A stretch of 64,000 bases of DNA from RGIG6165 sp045538835 (GTDB lineage Bacteria; Bacillota; Clostridia; Oscillospirales; Feifaniaceae), in contig JAZQEF010000001.1 of assembly GCA_045538835.1 (NCBI GenBank), forward strand, positions 1 to 64,000, written 5' to 3'. The translations under genes and the position numbers were made by a program. Below, piece by piece: positions 1 to 8,730 of this stretch; position 1 is the stretch's first letter, and every line of letters starts with the position of its first letter. The notes under the pieces are model-generated. The model did no database searches and was not told the DNA's origin. It saw nothing but the letters and a program-made list of their open reading frames with translations.

Positions 1-168
1 GATGTTATCATAAATCCTAATTGTAGAGTCCAAAAATTCCTCTGTCAGTATCTTAAAGTACTTACAGAGCAATTAAAAACACTTGAAGTTATTAAGCAAA
101 GTGATGACGTGCTAGATAACATTAAATATATCATTCACTTGATAACACAATTATCAAATGACAAATAA
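1..168 (+). CDS. C-terminal end of an unrecognised protein (partial)
   Basis: Frame 1 is open from the window edge to a TAA at 166-168 and gives the last 55 residues of a protein. I do not recognise the family. The tail is leucine- and isoleucine-rich and looks helical (LKTLEVIKQSDDVLDNI). A perfect 12-bp hairpin follows at 181-210, which supports this being a real gene end. It is on the plus strand, convergent with guaA. The start lies outside the window, so no function can be given. Confidence 0.55.
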   Translation, partial: DVIINPNCRVQKFLCQYLKVLTEQLKTLEVIKQSDDVLDNIKYIIHLITQLSNDK

Positions 169-180
169 ATCTGTTACGAA

Positions 181-210
181 AAATGCTCTGCCAAAAACGG
201 CAGAGCATTT
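181..210. terminator. Bidirectional intrinsic terminator
   Basis: A perfect 12-bp inverted repeat has arms at 181-192 and 199-210 with a 6-base loop. The arms are flanked by A-rich and T-rich ends, so it could stop transcription from either side. It sits 12 bases after the stop of the partial plus-strand gene. Confidence 0.75.
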
Positions 211-285
211 ACTATTATTTAAGGAATTTTTCAAAAATGTGCGTCAATCGACGTCATTTTTTAATAGTTATCAAAACTTTTTTCC

Positions 286-311
286 AAAAACCCCTTATTT
301 CAAGGGTTTTT
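286..311 (-). terminator. Terminator of guaA
   Basis: An inverted repeat with arms at 286-296 and 302-311 and one bulged C lies just below the guaA stop codon. On the minus strand it reads as an A-rich arm, short loop, and a G4-T5 arm, followed by a purine-rich stretch. It is weaker than the other terminators here. Confidence 0.55.
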
Positions 312-324
312 GACGTTTTTGGGA

Positions 325-1305
325 TTATTCCCACTCGATTGTGGCTATTGGTTTAGGTGTGAGGTCGTAGAGAACACGGTTTATACCCTCAACTTCGTGA
401 GTAATTCTTTCTGTTATATGCTGTAAAAGTTCAAAGGGAACATTTTCAACTGTTGCAGACATTGCATCTGTTGTATTGACTGCACGGATGATTGCCGGCC
501 AACCTTCATAGCGCTTACCATCTCTCACGCCGACACTTTTCATATCGGGAACAGCAATGAAATACTGCCATACTTTGCCTGCAAGACCGTTCTTATCAAA
601 TTCTTCACGAAGAATAGCGTCTGCTTCACGGAGTGCATGAAGCCTATCTCTTGTAATAGCACCGAGACATCTTACACCAAGACCGGGACCCGGGAACGGC
701 TGACGGTATACCATACCGTGAGGTAAACCGAGAGCATCACCTACAACACGAACTTCATCTTTATACAGAAGCTTAACAGGCTCGACAAGTTCAAACTGCA
801 TATCTTCAGGCAGACCGCCGACATTATGATGTGCTTTAACACCGTCTGACTCAAGAATATCGGGATAAATCGTACCCTGTGCAAGGAATGAAATTCCTTC
901 AAGTTTGCTTGCTTCTTCATCAAACACTTTGATGAATTCTTCACCGATTATCTTACGTTTCTTCTCAGGTTCTGAAACATCAGCAAGTTTATCAAGAAAA
1001 CGGTCTGTCGCATCAACATAAATAAGATTCGCATCAAGCTGATTCTTAAAGACTTCTATAACCTGCTCACTCTCGCCTTTACGCATAAGACCGTGATTTA
1101 CATGAACACATACAAGTTGCTTGCCTATTGCCTTTATAAGAAGCGCTGCAACTACAGAGCTGTCAACACCGCCTGACAAAGCAAGGAGTACTTTTTTATC
1201 CCCTACCTGTGCACGAACTGCAGCAACCTGCTCTTCAATAAACTTTTTTGCAAGTTCAGCTGTGTTTATACGTACCATTGTTCCGGGACGTTTATTGTTT
1301 TCCAT
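325..1305 (-). CDS. guaA: GMP synthase, ATP-pyrophosphatase subunit only (no amidotransferase domain)
   Basis: Converts XMP to GMP using ATP and ammonia, the last step of guanine nucleotide synthesis in the cytoplasm. The PP-loop SGGVDSS lies at residues 44-50, and the C-terminal GMP synthase dimerisation domain runs to the typical end PIATIEWE. At 326 residues it lacks the roughly 190-residue N-terminal glutamine amidotransferase of the usual 510-525-residue bacterial enzyme, and looks like the separate archaeal GuaAb subunit. The ATG has a strong GAGGGGG ribosome site and a good promoter at 1340-1368, so this is not a truncation artefact. No amidotransferase gene is next to it, so glutaminase activity must come from a protein encoded elsewhere, or the enzyme uses free ammonia. 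Confidence 0.93.
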   Translation of the reverse strand: MENNKRPGTMVRINTAELAKKFIEEQVAAVRAQVGDKKVLLALSGGVDSSVVAALLIKAIGKQLVCVHVNHGLMRKGESEQVIEVFKNQLDANLIYVDATDRFLDKLADVSEPEKKRKIIGEEFIKVFDEEASKLEGISFLAQGTIYPDILESDGVKAHHNVGGLPEDMQFELVEPVKLLYKDEVRVVGDALGLPHGMVYRQPFPGPGLGVRCLGAITRDRLHALREADAILREEFDKNGLAGKVWQYFIAVPDMKSVGVRDGKRYEGWPAIIRAVNTTDAMSATVENVPFELLQHITERITHEVEGINRVLYDLTPKPIATIEWE

Positions 1306-1339
1306 TGAAGTTCCCCCTCATAATATTAATTATGTTAGT

Positions 1340-1368
1340 AGTATAATGACTTTTTTTTTAATTTTCAA
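1340..1368 (-). promoter_or_regulatory. Sigma-A promoter of guaA
   Basis: On the minus strand, TTGAAA (1363-1368) and TATACT (1340-1345) are 17 bases apart, followed about 35 bases later by the guaA start. The spacer holds a run of nine A residues. Confidence 0.7.
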
Positions 1369-1480
1369 GTATTCGTCAAAAATATGATTCCCATTTTTTA
1401 CAAAATCTACAACTCGCAAAAAAACCACAAATAAATTTGTTTTGCATATGTAAAATATACATAAAAAACTATCTATCATC

Positions 1481-2170
1481 TTACCAACTAACAATGACTG
1501 ACTCAGGAATATTTGTAACATCAAATCTGTAATGACCTGTCGGTTCACTTCTTTTGAAAAGGTCCTCTTCCCTGTTTGGCTGACCGCCGTTATGAATAAT
1601 ATACGGCTCACCGTCACTGTTTCTCCTATCCGACACAATGCCAATATGTTTATTATCACCAAAAATAACAATATCACCAGGCTGCCACTCTTCTATAATA
1701 GTTGTATCATTCGTAAGAACGGTTGCATATTTTTCAAAAAATATTCTCAGATTCGGAACTCTGCGAAAATCTATATTGGGATCAGCCTTATCTACCCTCG
1801 GATAATCATCGGTGTATGCGGCAATATCATTATCTATCATATCTTTAAATGAATAACCCGCATTTTTAAATGCACGCCAAATCACATCCGTGCAGACACC
1901 TATATCATCAGGCGGATATCCTCCATCATAATATGCACCGTCATATTTCGGATGATTTTTTGCATCTTCCCTCGCACCGAGCATAATATCAGTATAATCA
2001 TCTGTTCCGTTAGCATTATAATCTGAAGCACTAAGTACGGTTTCTATCCCGAAATCTCCTGCAGAATATGTTTTTTCAAGCAACAGATTATAGTAATCGG
2101 CAAGGAATATTATTGCAATCAGTAAGATGATAATTATTATCATTGATATTCTTTTTCTCATCAGTTTCAC
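1481..2170 (-). CDS. DUF1287 family protein, membrane-anchored
   Basis: A 229-residue protein with a basic start and one strong N-terminal membrane helix at about residues 9-24, so most of it should face the outside. The body matches the DUF1287 family, which has an NlpC/P60-like cysteine fold: GVCTDVIWRAFKNAG holds the likely nucleophile Cys93, and NKHIGIV holds His175. Related folds are peptidases or amidases of cell wall material, but the substrate of DUF1287 proteins is not settled. It stands alone between the terminator of the upstream gene and guaA. A weak promoter-like TTGACG lies at 2207-2212. Confidence 0.82.
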   Translation of the reverse strand: MKLMRKRISMIIIIILLIAIIFLADYYNLLLEKTYSAGDFGIETVLSASDYNANGTDDYTDIMLGAREDAKNHPKYDGAYYDGGYPPDDIGVCTDVIWRAFKNAGYSFKDMIDNDIAAYTDDYPRVDKADPNIDFRRVPNLRIFFEKYATVLTNDTTIIEEWQPGDIVIFGDNKHIGIVSDRRNSDGEPYIIHNGGQPNREEDLFKRSEPTGHYRFDVTNIPESVIVSW

Positions 2171-2213
2171 CTACTCTATTACCACAGTAACAGATATCAT
2201 TTGATTCGTCAAC

Positions 2214-2241
2214 AAAAAGGAGACCGTTTGGTCTCCTTTTT
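2214..2241 (-). terminator. Terminator of the metallo-beta-lactamase gene
   Basis: A perfect 12-bp inverted repeat (2214-2225 and 2230-2241) with a 4-base loop begins three bases below the stop codon. On the minus strand the second arm ends in five T residues. Confidence 0.85.
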
Positions 2242-2244
2242 GAA

Positions 2245-5200
2245 TTATTTTTCTACATATTCAGTAACAACTGTCGCTTCGCCTTTTTTACCGTTAAGCG
2301 TTGCTTTTATCATGCCGTGTCTGCCTGTACTGAAAATATGGTCGGCAGGAATTTGATTTATATTTTCAAGCATATAGATCGTATTATTCTGATGACAACC
2401 GTATTCTCTCAAATTCGTGATACATATATACTTCGGATCGACAACTCTGAAGAAGTCATATCTTGATGATGTTGTAATACCGTGATGTCCCGGTTTTATT
2501 ACATCGACACCGGATATAAGTTCGGGGCATTCATATAACCACGCTGCTTCATTTACATCATATGTATCGGCATCAAGCATAAGTTTTGATGTACCAAACT
2601 CAAACACGGCACACAGACCGAAAGGATTGTGATTATCTGCCACCATAACCTTTTTAGCAAAGAACGGAGGGTTAAGGAAAGTTATTTTTACAGCCTCATC
2701 ACCTTCGCCTACTGTCATGGTGTCATACATATTTATACGTACTACATTTGAACCCTCAGGGATAGAGCCCTCAACAAGCGGAGAACTGTAATTGACATTA
2801 GGAAGAAGGAATGTTCCGACTGTATGAGTTTCAAGAAGTTTCGGTATACAACCATAGTGGTCATCGTGATAATGGGTAAGCAGAAAATAATCTATATGAT
2901 CTATTCCGAGTGCAGTTACATCTCTGTTGTAACTTTCCCAAGAATAATCTAAGGGAGTATCTATAAGCATCACCTGACCGTTGGGGAATGTGACAAACAT
3001 ACCGTCACCCGAGTAATCTGCTGTTATTCTGTTTTCTTTCGTTTGACCGTCTCTCTTAATTTCCGGAAATCTTACTACAAGTTTACCCTCGTCACCGTCT
3101 TTTGAATATGGAACAGATATATCCCGAGTATATGCTCTGTATTTGTGTTCATACTCATTATCAAAGAAACTGTAGAAGAATGTATCGTTATCAACCGTTG
3201 TTGTAAAAGGAAATTTATTTTCCGGGTTACCGCATACCCTTACATTCCTATACGCCTTAATCTTTGTATATCCTTCAACAGTTTTATTCTGTGCAAACTG
3301 TTTTTCGACCATACCGCCGTAAATCGTTGCATATACATTACCGCGGACAACATCTTTGGTACTGCCGCAGTAATGATTAAGACCTACTCCGCCAAACATC
3401 TCCATACGAATATTACCGAAAATATCTCTGCCGCAGGCACTTTTTGCGCCATACATGAAATCGGTGAAAATTCCGTCAAAGAAATATAATTCAATGGCAG
3501 ATTCATCATTTGAATATACTTTTCCGGGTACACCTGCGCTTGAATTTGCACCGCCGCCGTACCAAACACGTTTAATTGCGCCTTTTTCAAATACGCCAAT
3601 TATTTTTTCGCAGTACTCGGATGATGAGCAGCCGCCAAACCAGTCGTTATCAACAAGGCCGCCACTAACACACGAATAACATTCGCCGTAAATATTGCCC
3701 TTTTCACTGCCGCCGTAAAAATCAAAAAGTACACCCGATTCATGTGTTACATTTGTACTTTCAACTCCTGCTTTATATGCACCGCCAAACACTGTTCCGC
3801 ATGTAACAGGCGCAGAAATCTTGGTAAGATCATTTGCACGGTAAACGTAAGTTTCACCGTCATCATCCTGCCTGATGATCACAGGAATACCGTTAGCAAA
3901 GAAAGTCTTTTTCATCTGCAACGGTGTTCTGTTAAGGTATTCAGAAGCAGGAACGCCACAGATAACGATATTGTCCGCGATGTCAGCAGAATATCTTAGT
4001 TTGCTTACATATCTTGGGAACACATTTATAGTTGCCGTACCCGAGATATTGCCAATATCAATATCTCCAACAATGTTGGCATATGCCGAATCAATGATTA
4101 GTTCAGAATTATTGCCACTAACCTTTATGGCTTTAATTTCAGAAATATCCGTTGCAAAAGTCTGAATTCCTGCAATATCCGTAATTGACATTTTTCCAAA
4201 CTTATCAGCATTAACACAAACCTTGATTGAGTCTATTTCAATCTTGTCATCTTTATAAACTTCTTTATTCGCAAATTCTGCAAAAATTTCAACATCGTCA
4301 ATATCAAATACCGAATCTACCGACGACTTATCCAAAATATATGCACTCTTTGCTTCATCAAATACAAATTTAACATCAGAGAGTTTAACAGTAAAGCTGT
4401 CATCGCCAAGAGTACACGCAGCATTGACACAGAGTTTTACACTGTCTGTCTTTTCAGTGAGAATAGTTTTTTCAGGCAGACCAAGAATTACTGTTTTTAC
4501 TGCACCGGAAGTTGCTGATATTACTCTATGTACCAGTTTGTCAACACAATCAGAAATCACATAACCTTCAAATTCGGGGATAAATTCAAAGACTTTCTCC
4601 TCTGATGAATAATTATCACATTTCCACTTAACAGGAAGTTCTCTCTCTCCCGATCCGATCAACACCTTAAGGGTATCAGAAAGCGTAATTTTATCTATAG
4701 TTGTACCCTTTTCTACTGTAACATAGTCAATATCAGAAAGAATATCTACAATGACACCTTTATATTCGTTCTTGCCGATAAGTATCTTTACATTTTCAGT
4801 AGGTAAAGAATATCTCGAAAGCTGATTTGCATTTCTCACAACATATTCAACAGTTGTCGTCTGCTCCTGAATTATATCACCGATATTGCCATAATGAGAA
4901 GTAATATCAATCTTATTTGCAGATTCAACAATCATAGTAAATACATCTGCCTTACCGTTCAAAACAAGCGATGCACCGTTATCAACAACAAGATATCCGA
5001 AAGTACCTGTAGATATAACAACATCTGATGTTACCCTGCACTCTTGTATGTAACCGCCGAGATGTCTGATAGTATCGTTGAGTTCAACATACTTTGTTAA
5101 TCGGGGCATTTCCTTAATGAGATTACATCCTGTGAGATCATAAACAGAGAAACTTTTTGGACCGTTATCGCAGATAGCCGCATTAATTATCTCTATATTA

Positions 5201-5550
5201 TCCTCGTTTTCTTTAATACATTCAGTAACAACAACTTTGACCTTTATTGATATATCTTCCAGTTTATAACCTTTAGGAGATATGGGTTTAAATACATATT
5301 CTCCAACTTTATTTTCATAATTTTCAGAAATCCATTTGATGTTCGTCAATTTGATTTCCTTATTTTCGCAAGTTCCTTTAATAACATCGTAGAAAACAGG
5401 CTCGTTTATATCAGCAGATACGGGAAATACCGTTTCTGTAACAGGTAACTTTATATTTCTGACTTTTTTCTTTTTGCCTGCAATAAACGAAAGCACTATG
5501 CATATCGCAACAACGATGCAAGAAAGAACAATTACAGTTTGTGGTGTCAT
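2245..5550 (-). CDS. Large membrane-anchored protein with Ig-like, beta-helix-like and C-terminal metallo-beta-lactamase domains
   Basis: An 1101-residue protein. Residues 4-24 form a hydrophobic anchor followed by a basic patch (KKKK), so the orientation of the rest is uncertain but is probably outside the cell. Two stretches (about 35-110 and 265-345) resemble bacterial Ig-like repeats ending in YVFKPISPKGY and FEFIPEFEGY. Residues about 590-790 are rich in GG and aromatic pairs (FDFYGGSEKG, WYGGG, EMFGGVG, ATIYGG), suggesting a stack of beta-solenoid coils. Residues about 851-1095 form a ComEC-like metallo-beta-lactamase hydrolase: THYHDDH (892-898) gives the HxHxDH metal site, with LMLDAD (990-995) and PGHHG (1020-1024). 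The substrate is unknown; a phosphodiester or nucleic acid is possible by family. The ATG has an AAGGGG ribosome site. Its terminator and that of tRNA-Leu flank it, so it is a one-gene unit. Confidence 0.8.
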   Translation of the reverse strand: MTPQTVIVLSCIVVAICIVLSFIAGKKKKVRNIKLPVTETVFPVSADINEPVFYDVIKGTCENKEIKLTNIKWISENYENKVGEYVFKPISPKGYKLEDISIKVKVVVTECIKENEDNIEIINAAICDNGPKSFSVYDLTGCNLIKEMPRLTKYVELNDTIRHLGGYIQECRVTSDVVISTGTFGYLVVDNGASLVLNGKADVFTMIVESANKIDITSHYGNIGDIIQEQTTTVEYVVRNANQLSRYSLPTENVKILIGKNEYKGVIVDILSDIDYVTVEKGTTIDKITLSDTLKVLIGSGERELPVKWKCDNYSSEEKVFEFIPEFEGYVISDCVDKLVHRVISATSGAVKTVILGLPEKTILTEKTDSVKLCVNAACTLGDDSFTVKLSDVKFVFDEAKSAYILDKSSVDSVFDIDDVEIFAEFANKEVYKDDKIEIDSIKVCVNADKFGKMSITDIAGIQTFATDISEIKAIKVSGNNSELIIDSAYANIVGDIDIGNISGTATINVFPRYVSKLRYSADIADNIVICGVPASEYLNRTPLQMKKTFFANGIPVIIRQDDDGETYVYRANDLTKISAPVTCGTVFGGAYKAGVESTNVTHESGVLFDFYGGSEKGNIYGECYSCVSGGLVDNDWFGGCSSSEYCEKIIGVFEKGAIKRVWYGGGANSSAGVPGKVYSNDESAIELYFFDGIFTDFMYGAKSACGRDIFGNIRMEMFGGVGLNHYCGSTKDVVRGNVYATIYGGMVEKQFAQNKTVEGYTKIKAYRNVRVCGNPENKFPFTTTVDNDTFFYSFFDNEYEHKYRAYTRDISVPYSKDGDEGKLVVRFPEIKRDGQTKENRITADYSGDGMFVTFPNGQVMLIDTPLDYSWESYNRDVTALGIDHIDYFLLTHYHDDHYGCIPKLLETHTVGTFLLPNVNYSSPLVEGSIPEGSNVVRINMYDTMTVGEGDEAVKITFLNPPFFAKKVMVADNHNPFGLCAVFEFGTSKLMLDADTYDVNEAAWLYECPELISGVDVIKPGHHGITTSSRYDFFRVVDPKYICITNLREYGCHQNNTIYMLENINQIPADHIFSTGRHGMIKATLNGKKGEATVVTEYVEK

Positions 5551-5572
5551 AGTCAGTTCCCCTTTTATAAAA

Positions 5573-5605
5573 AATGAGCAGACTACCTAAAATAGTCTGC
5601 TCATT
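5573..5605 (-). terminator. Terminator of tRNA-Leu
   Basis: A perfect 13-bp inverted repeat (5573-5585 and 5593-5605) begins directly at the 3' end of the tRNA and is followed on the minus strand by six T residues. Its end is only 22 bases from the start codon of the next gene. Confidence 0.88.
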
Positions 5606-5688
5606 GGTGCCGGTGGCCGGACTTGAACCGGCACGTGTTGCCACGCTTGATTTTGAGTCAAGTGCGTCTGCCATTCCGCCACACCGGC
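5605..5688 (-). tRNA. tRNA-Leu (anticodon CAA)
   Basis: The minus strand folds into a class II tRNA of 84 bases: acceptor GCCGGTG pairs with CACCGGC, the anticodon loop is CTCAAAA (anticodon CAA, reading UUG), a short variable arm is present, the T loop reads GGTTCAAGTCC, and the 3' CCA is encoded. It has its own promoter and terminator. Confidence 0.95.
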
Positions 5689-5701
5689 TTGAACATTGAC
5701 T

Positions 5702-5730
5702 ATTATAGATAATTAACTGCAATTTTGCAA
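5702..5730 (-). promoter_or_regulatory. Sigma-A promoter of tRNA-Leu
   Basis: Minus strand TTGCAA (5725-5730) and a perfect TATAAT (5702-5707) with a 17-base spacer. The -10 box ends 13 bases before the tRNA 5' end. It lies in the 45-base gap after glmM, so the tRNA does not depend on read-through. Confidence 0.78.
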
Positions 5731-5733
5731 GAC

Positions 5734-7086
5734 CTATTTTTTATTTTTTAGTTTTATTAAGTCAGCAATATCATTAGCCATCTCAGTTATCTTCTTAATA
5801 TCTTTTCCTTCGATCATAACTCTGATAAGTGCTTCAGTTCCCGATGCGCGGACAAGAATTCTTCCGTTGCGCGCCAAAATACCTGAGTAGCGCTCAATCA
5901 TTTCATTGATATCTTCATCATCGTTATATGACTTTTTAAAACTGTTATCTACAGGAACATTTAAAAGTACCTGTGGATATTTATCCATAACTGAAGCAAG
6001 ACCAGACATCTTTTTGCCTGTCTTTGCTAGTGCATTCAAAAGCATAAGTCCCGAAAGAAGACCGTCACCCGTTGTATTGATATCAGCAAAAATAATGTGT
6101 CCAGACTGCTCACCGCCTACCGAATAACCGTGTTTTACCATCTCTTGAAGAACATATTTATCTCCAACACCTGTTATTGCAGTATCGATCCCGTTTTTCT
6201 CCATTGCTTCAAAGAAACCGAGATTTGACATAGTAGTAACAACTGCCGTATTACCGCGTAGTCTACCCTCTTCTTTGAGCATTGTAGCAAATATAGCGAT
6301 AAGTTGATCACCGTCTACAAGTTTACCGTTTTCATCGACTGCAAGCATTCTGTCACCGTCACCGTCAAACGCTATACCAAGATCTGCTTTGGAAGTAAGA
6401 ACTTCTTTGCACAGACTTTCGATATGTGTAGAGCCGCAATCAGTGTTGATATTCACACCGTCGGGTTTACAGTGGATAACTGTAGCATTAAGTCCGAGTT
6501 TGGAAACATATTTTTCAATTGCGACTGATGTTGCACCGTTAGCGCAATCCAAAACAACTTTTATCTTATCAAGACCGGGCATACCCTGTGCGGTAATAAA
6601 CTCAACATAATCATCAACCGCAGTACCGGAAGATTTTGCCACACCTATTCTGTCATACGACTTCATCTCATCAGACGGTTCTTCGCCGAGGATTATCTTC
6701 TCTACTTCATCTTCCAGATCGTCACGAAGTTTAAAACCCTCTGAGTTAAAGACTTTTATGCCGTTATACTCATAAGGATTATGCGATGCTGATATTACCA
6801 CGCCTGCATCTGCTTCATATTTTCTTGTAAGATATGCTATTGCAGGTGTAGGTATAACGCCGCAGGATACAACATTGCCTCCCATAGCGCATATACCTGC
6901 TGTGAGTGCTGCTTCAAGCATATCTGAAGAAAGTCTTGTGTCCTTTCCGATGATTATCTTAGGTTTATGTTTTTTGTCATTGGCAAGAACTTGAGTTACT
7001 GCAAGTCCTATCTTGTACGCCAAAGTCGGTGTAAGTTCTATATTTGCTATGCCTCTTACGCCGTCTGTACCAAATAATCTTCCCAT
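5734..7086 (-). CDS. glmM: Phosphoglucosamine mutase
   Basis: Interconverts glucosamine-6-phosphate and glucosamine-1-phosphate on the way to UDP-GlcNAc for peptidoglycan. It has the usual length (450 residues) and all four alpha-phosphohexomutase parts: the phosphoserine loop VISASHNP (Ser101), the metal loop FDGDGDR near residue 240, the sugar loop GGEQSGHI, and the phosphate site RASGTEALIRVM near the end. It follows ruvB by 11 bases with an AGGAGGA ribosome site. Its partner glmS is also in this window but far away (about 41 kb). Confidence 0.97.
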   Translation of the reverse strand: MGRLFGTDGVRGIANIELTPTLAYKIGLAVTQVLANDKKHKPKIIIGKDTRLSSDMLEAALTAGICAMGGNVVSCGVIPTPAIAYLTRKYEADAGVVISASHNPYEYNGIKVFNSEGFKLRDDLEDEVEKIILGEEPSDEMKSYDRIGVAKSSGTAVDDYVEFITAQGMPGLDKIKVVLDCANGATSVAIEKYVSKLGLNATVIHCKPDGVNINTDCGSTHIESLCKEVLTSKADLGIAFDGDGDRMLAVDENGKLVDGDQLIAIFATMLKEEGRLRGNTAVVTTMSNLGFFEAMEKNGIDTAITGVGDKYVLQEMVKHGYSVGGEQSGHIIFADINTTGDGLLSGLMLLNALAKTGKKMSGLASVMDKYPQVLLNVPVDNSFKKSYNDDEDINEMIERYSGILARNGRILVRASGTEALIRVMIEGKDIKKITEMANDIADLIKLKNKK

Positions 7087-7097
7087 TTATGTTCCTC

Positions 7098-8126
7098 CTA
7101 AAATGTCTGCTGTCCGGGAATATCAAGTCCCAGATGTTTATATGCAAGTCCTGTTGCCATTCTACCTCTTGGTGTTCTGTTTAAAAATCCTATCTGCAGT
7201 AAATATGGCTCATATACGTCTTCCAGAGTAATTGCTTCTTCACCGATAGTCGCTGCAAGAGTATCAAGACCGACAGGACCGCCTGCGAAAATAGTTATTA
7301 TAGATTTAAGCATCCGTCTGTCAATATTATCCAGACCAAGTTCGTCTATTTCAAGTTTTGTAAGTGCCGTATCTGCGATCTTCTTTGTTATCGTTCCGTC
7401 ACCGATCACATCTGCATAGTCGCGGACACGTTTTAGAAGCCTGTTTGCAATACGAGGTGTTCCGCGTGATCGCTTTGCTATCTCAGCCGCACCGTCAGGA
7501 TCTATCTTGATTCCTAAAAGATTGGCACTTCTCGTCACTATCTCCGCAAGTTCAGCACTCGTATACATTTCAAGTCTGAAAAGCACACCGAATCTGTCAC
7601 GAAGAGGACTGCTTAGTTGTCCTGCACGAGTCGTAGCACCAATTAAAGTAAACTTCTTAAGATCAATACGGATAGATCGTGCCGCAGGTCCCTGTCCTAT
7701 AATTATATCAAGGGCATAATCCTCCATTGCGGGATAGAGAACTTCCGTGACATTCTTTGAAAGACGGTGTATCTCATCAATAAAGAGTATGTCACCCTCC
7801 TGCAAATTAGTAAGAAGTGCCGCAAGATCCCTTGACTTTTCTATTGCTGGACCGGATGTAATACGAATATTTACATTCATTTCATTTGCGATAATTCCCG
7901 CAAGAGTTGTCTTACCAAGTCCGGGCGGACCGTACAAAAGTACGTGGTCGAGGGATTCACCTCTTTTTTTTGCCGCTTCGATATAGACAGTAAGATTTTC
8001 TTTTACTTTTTCCTGTCCGATATAATCGGTCATCTTCTGCGGTCGGAGAGAAACTTCTGTATCACCGTCTTCAGAGGTCATCTGCGAAGCAAGAATCCTC
8101 TCTTCAAGTTCCATATCAAGTTCCAT
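7098..8126 (-). CDS. ruvB: Holliday junction branch migration helicase RuvB
   Basis: The ATP-driven motor of the RuvAB complex, which moves Holliday junctions during recombination repair. Its 342 residues are standard. Walker A is GPPGLGKTT (about 66-74), Walker B is LFIDEIHRL, the sensor is GATTRAG, and the C-terminal winged helix contains RTPRGR. The start is 10 bases after ruvA stops, in the order ruvC-ruvA-ruvB that is usual for Firmicutes. Confidence 0.98.
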   Translation of the reverse strand: MELDMELEERILASQMTSEDGDTEVSLRPQKMTDYIGQEKVKENLTVYIEAAKKRGESLDHVLLYGPPGLGKTTLAGIIANEMNVNIRITSGPAIEKSRDLAALLTNLQEGDILFIDEIHRLSKNVTEVLYPAMEDYALDIIIGQGPAARSIRIDLKKFTLIGATTRAGQLSSPLRDRFGVLFRLEMYTSAELAEIVTRSANLLGIKIDPDGAAEIAKRSRGTPRIANRLLKRVRDYADVIGDGTITKKIADTALTKLEIDELGLDNIDRRMLKSIITIFAGGPVGLDTLAATIGEEAITLEDVYEPYLLQIGFLNRTPRGRMATGLAYKHLGLDIPGQQTF

Positions 8127-8136
8127 AGAAAACCTC

Positions 8137-8727
8137 TCACATCAAAAATTTAAGTGCCATACGGATAATATCTTCAGCAGACATATCTTTTGTATTCATC
8201 TGTGAAATTATGTCCTTGGCTTCAGCCGGCGCATATCCGAGTGAAACAAGCGCCTCAAGTGCATCATGCTCATTACCATGAGGAACAAAATCAGCCGGTG
8301 CATTCATACCCGATGTAAGCTGTGCATCCGACAACTTGCCCTTGAGTTCAAGAATTATCCTCTGTGCAAGTTTAGGACCTACGCCCTGCGCCCTTGTAAT
8401 AGTTTTAAAATCACCCGAAACAAGCGCAGCCGTAAGCTGCTGTACAGTGAGTTCGGAAAGAATTGCCACAGCCGCTTTTGGTCCTACGCCGCTGACGGAT
8501 ATCAGTTGCTTAAAGCACTGAAGTTCACCCTTATCAGCAAAGCCGAAAAGTTCCATAGCATCTTCACGAACTGCCATATATGCATATATTTTTACCTGCT
8601 CACCAATATTACCGATAGAATTCAGCGTCACTGCCGAAGCGGTACAGAAAAATCCCACACCGCCGACATCAACGACAAGTGAATTTATATCTTTTTCAGC
8701 AAGAGTCCCTCTGAGATAGGAAAACAT
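8137..8727 (-). CDS. ruvA: Holliday junction branch migration protein RuvA
   Basis: Binds four-way junctions and loads RuvB. The 196 residues show the N-terminal OB fold (MFSYLRGTLAEK), two helix-hairpin-helix motifs (SVSGVGPKAAVAILSEL and RAQGVGPKLAQRIILELK), and the mobile C-terminal domain (ALEALVSLGYAPAEAKD) that contacts RuvB. It begins 3 bases after ruvC ends. Confidence 0.97.
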   Translation of the reverse strand: MFSYLRGTLAEKDINSLVVDVGGVGFFCTASAVTLNSIGNIGEQVKIYAYMAVREDAMELFGFADKGELQCFKQLISVSGVGPKAAVAILSELTVQQLTAALVSGDFKTITRAQGVGPKLAQRIILELKGKLSDAQLTSGMNAPADFVPHGNEHDALEALVSLGYAPAEAKDIISQMNTKDMSAEDIIRMALKFLM

Positions 8728-8730
8728 ATG

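Noticed and set aside
3145..4165. Several plus-strand open frames opposite the metallo-beta-lactamase gene
   Set aside because: They are rich in Cys, Ile and Phe, lack ribosome sites, and lie wholly inside a well-supported gene; shadows.
5411..5722. A 103-residue minus-strand open frame
   Set aside because: It reads straight through the tRNA-Leu gene and the start of the metallo-beta-lactamase gene in another frame, with no ribosome site; a chance frame.
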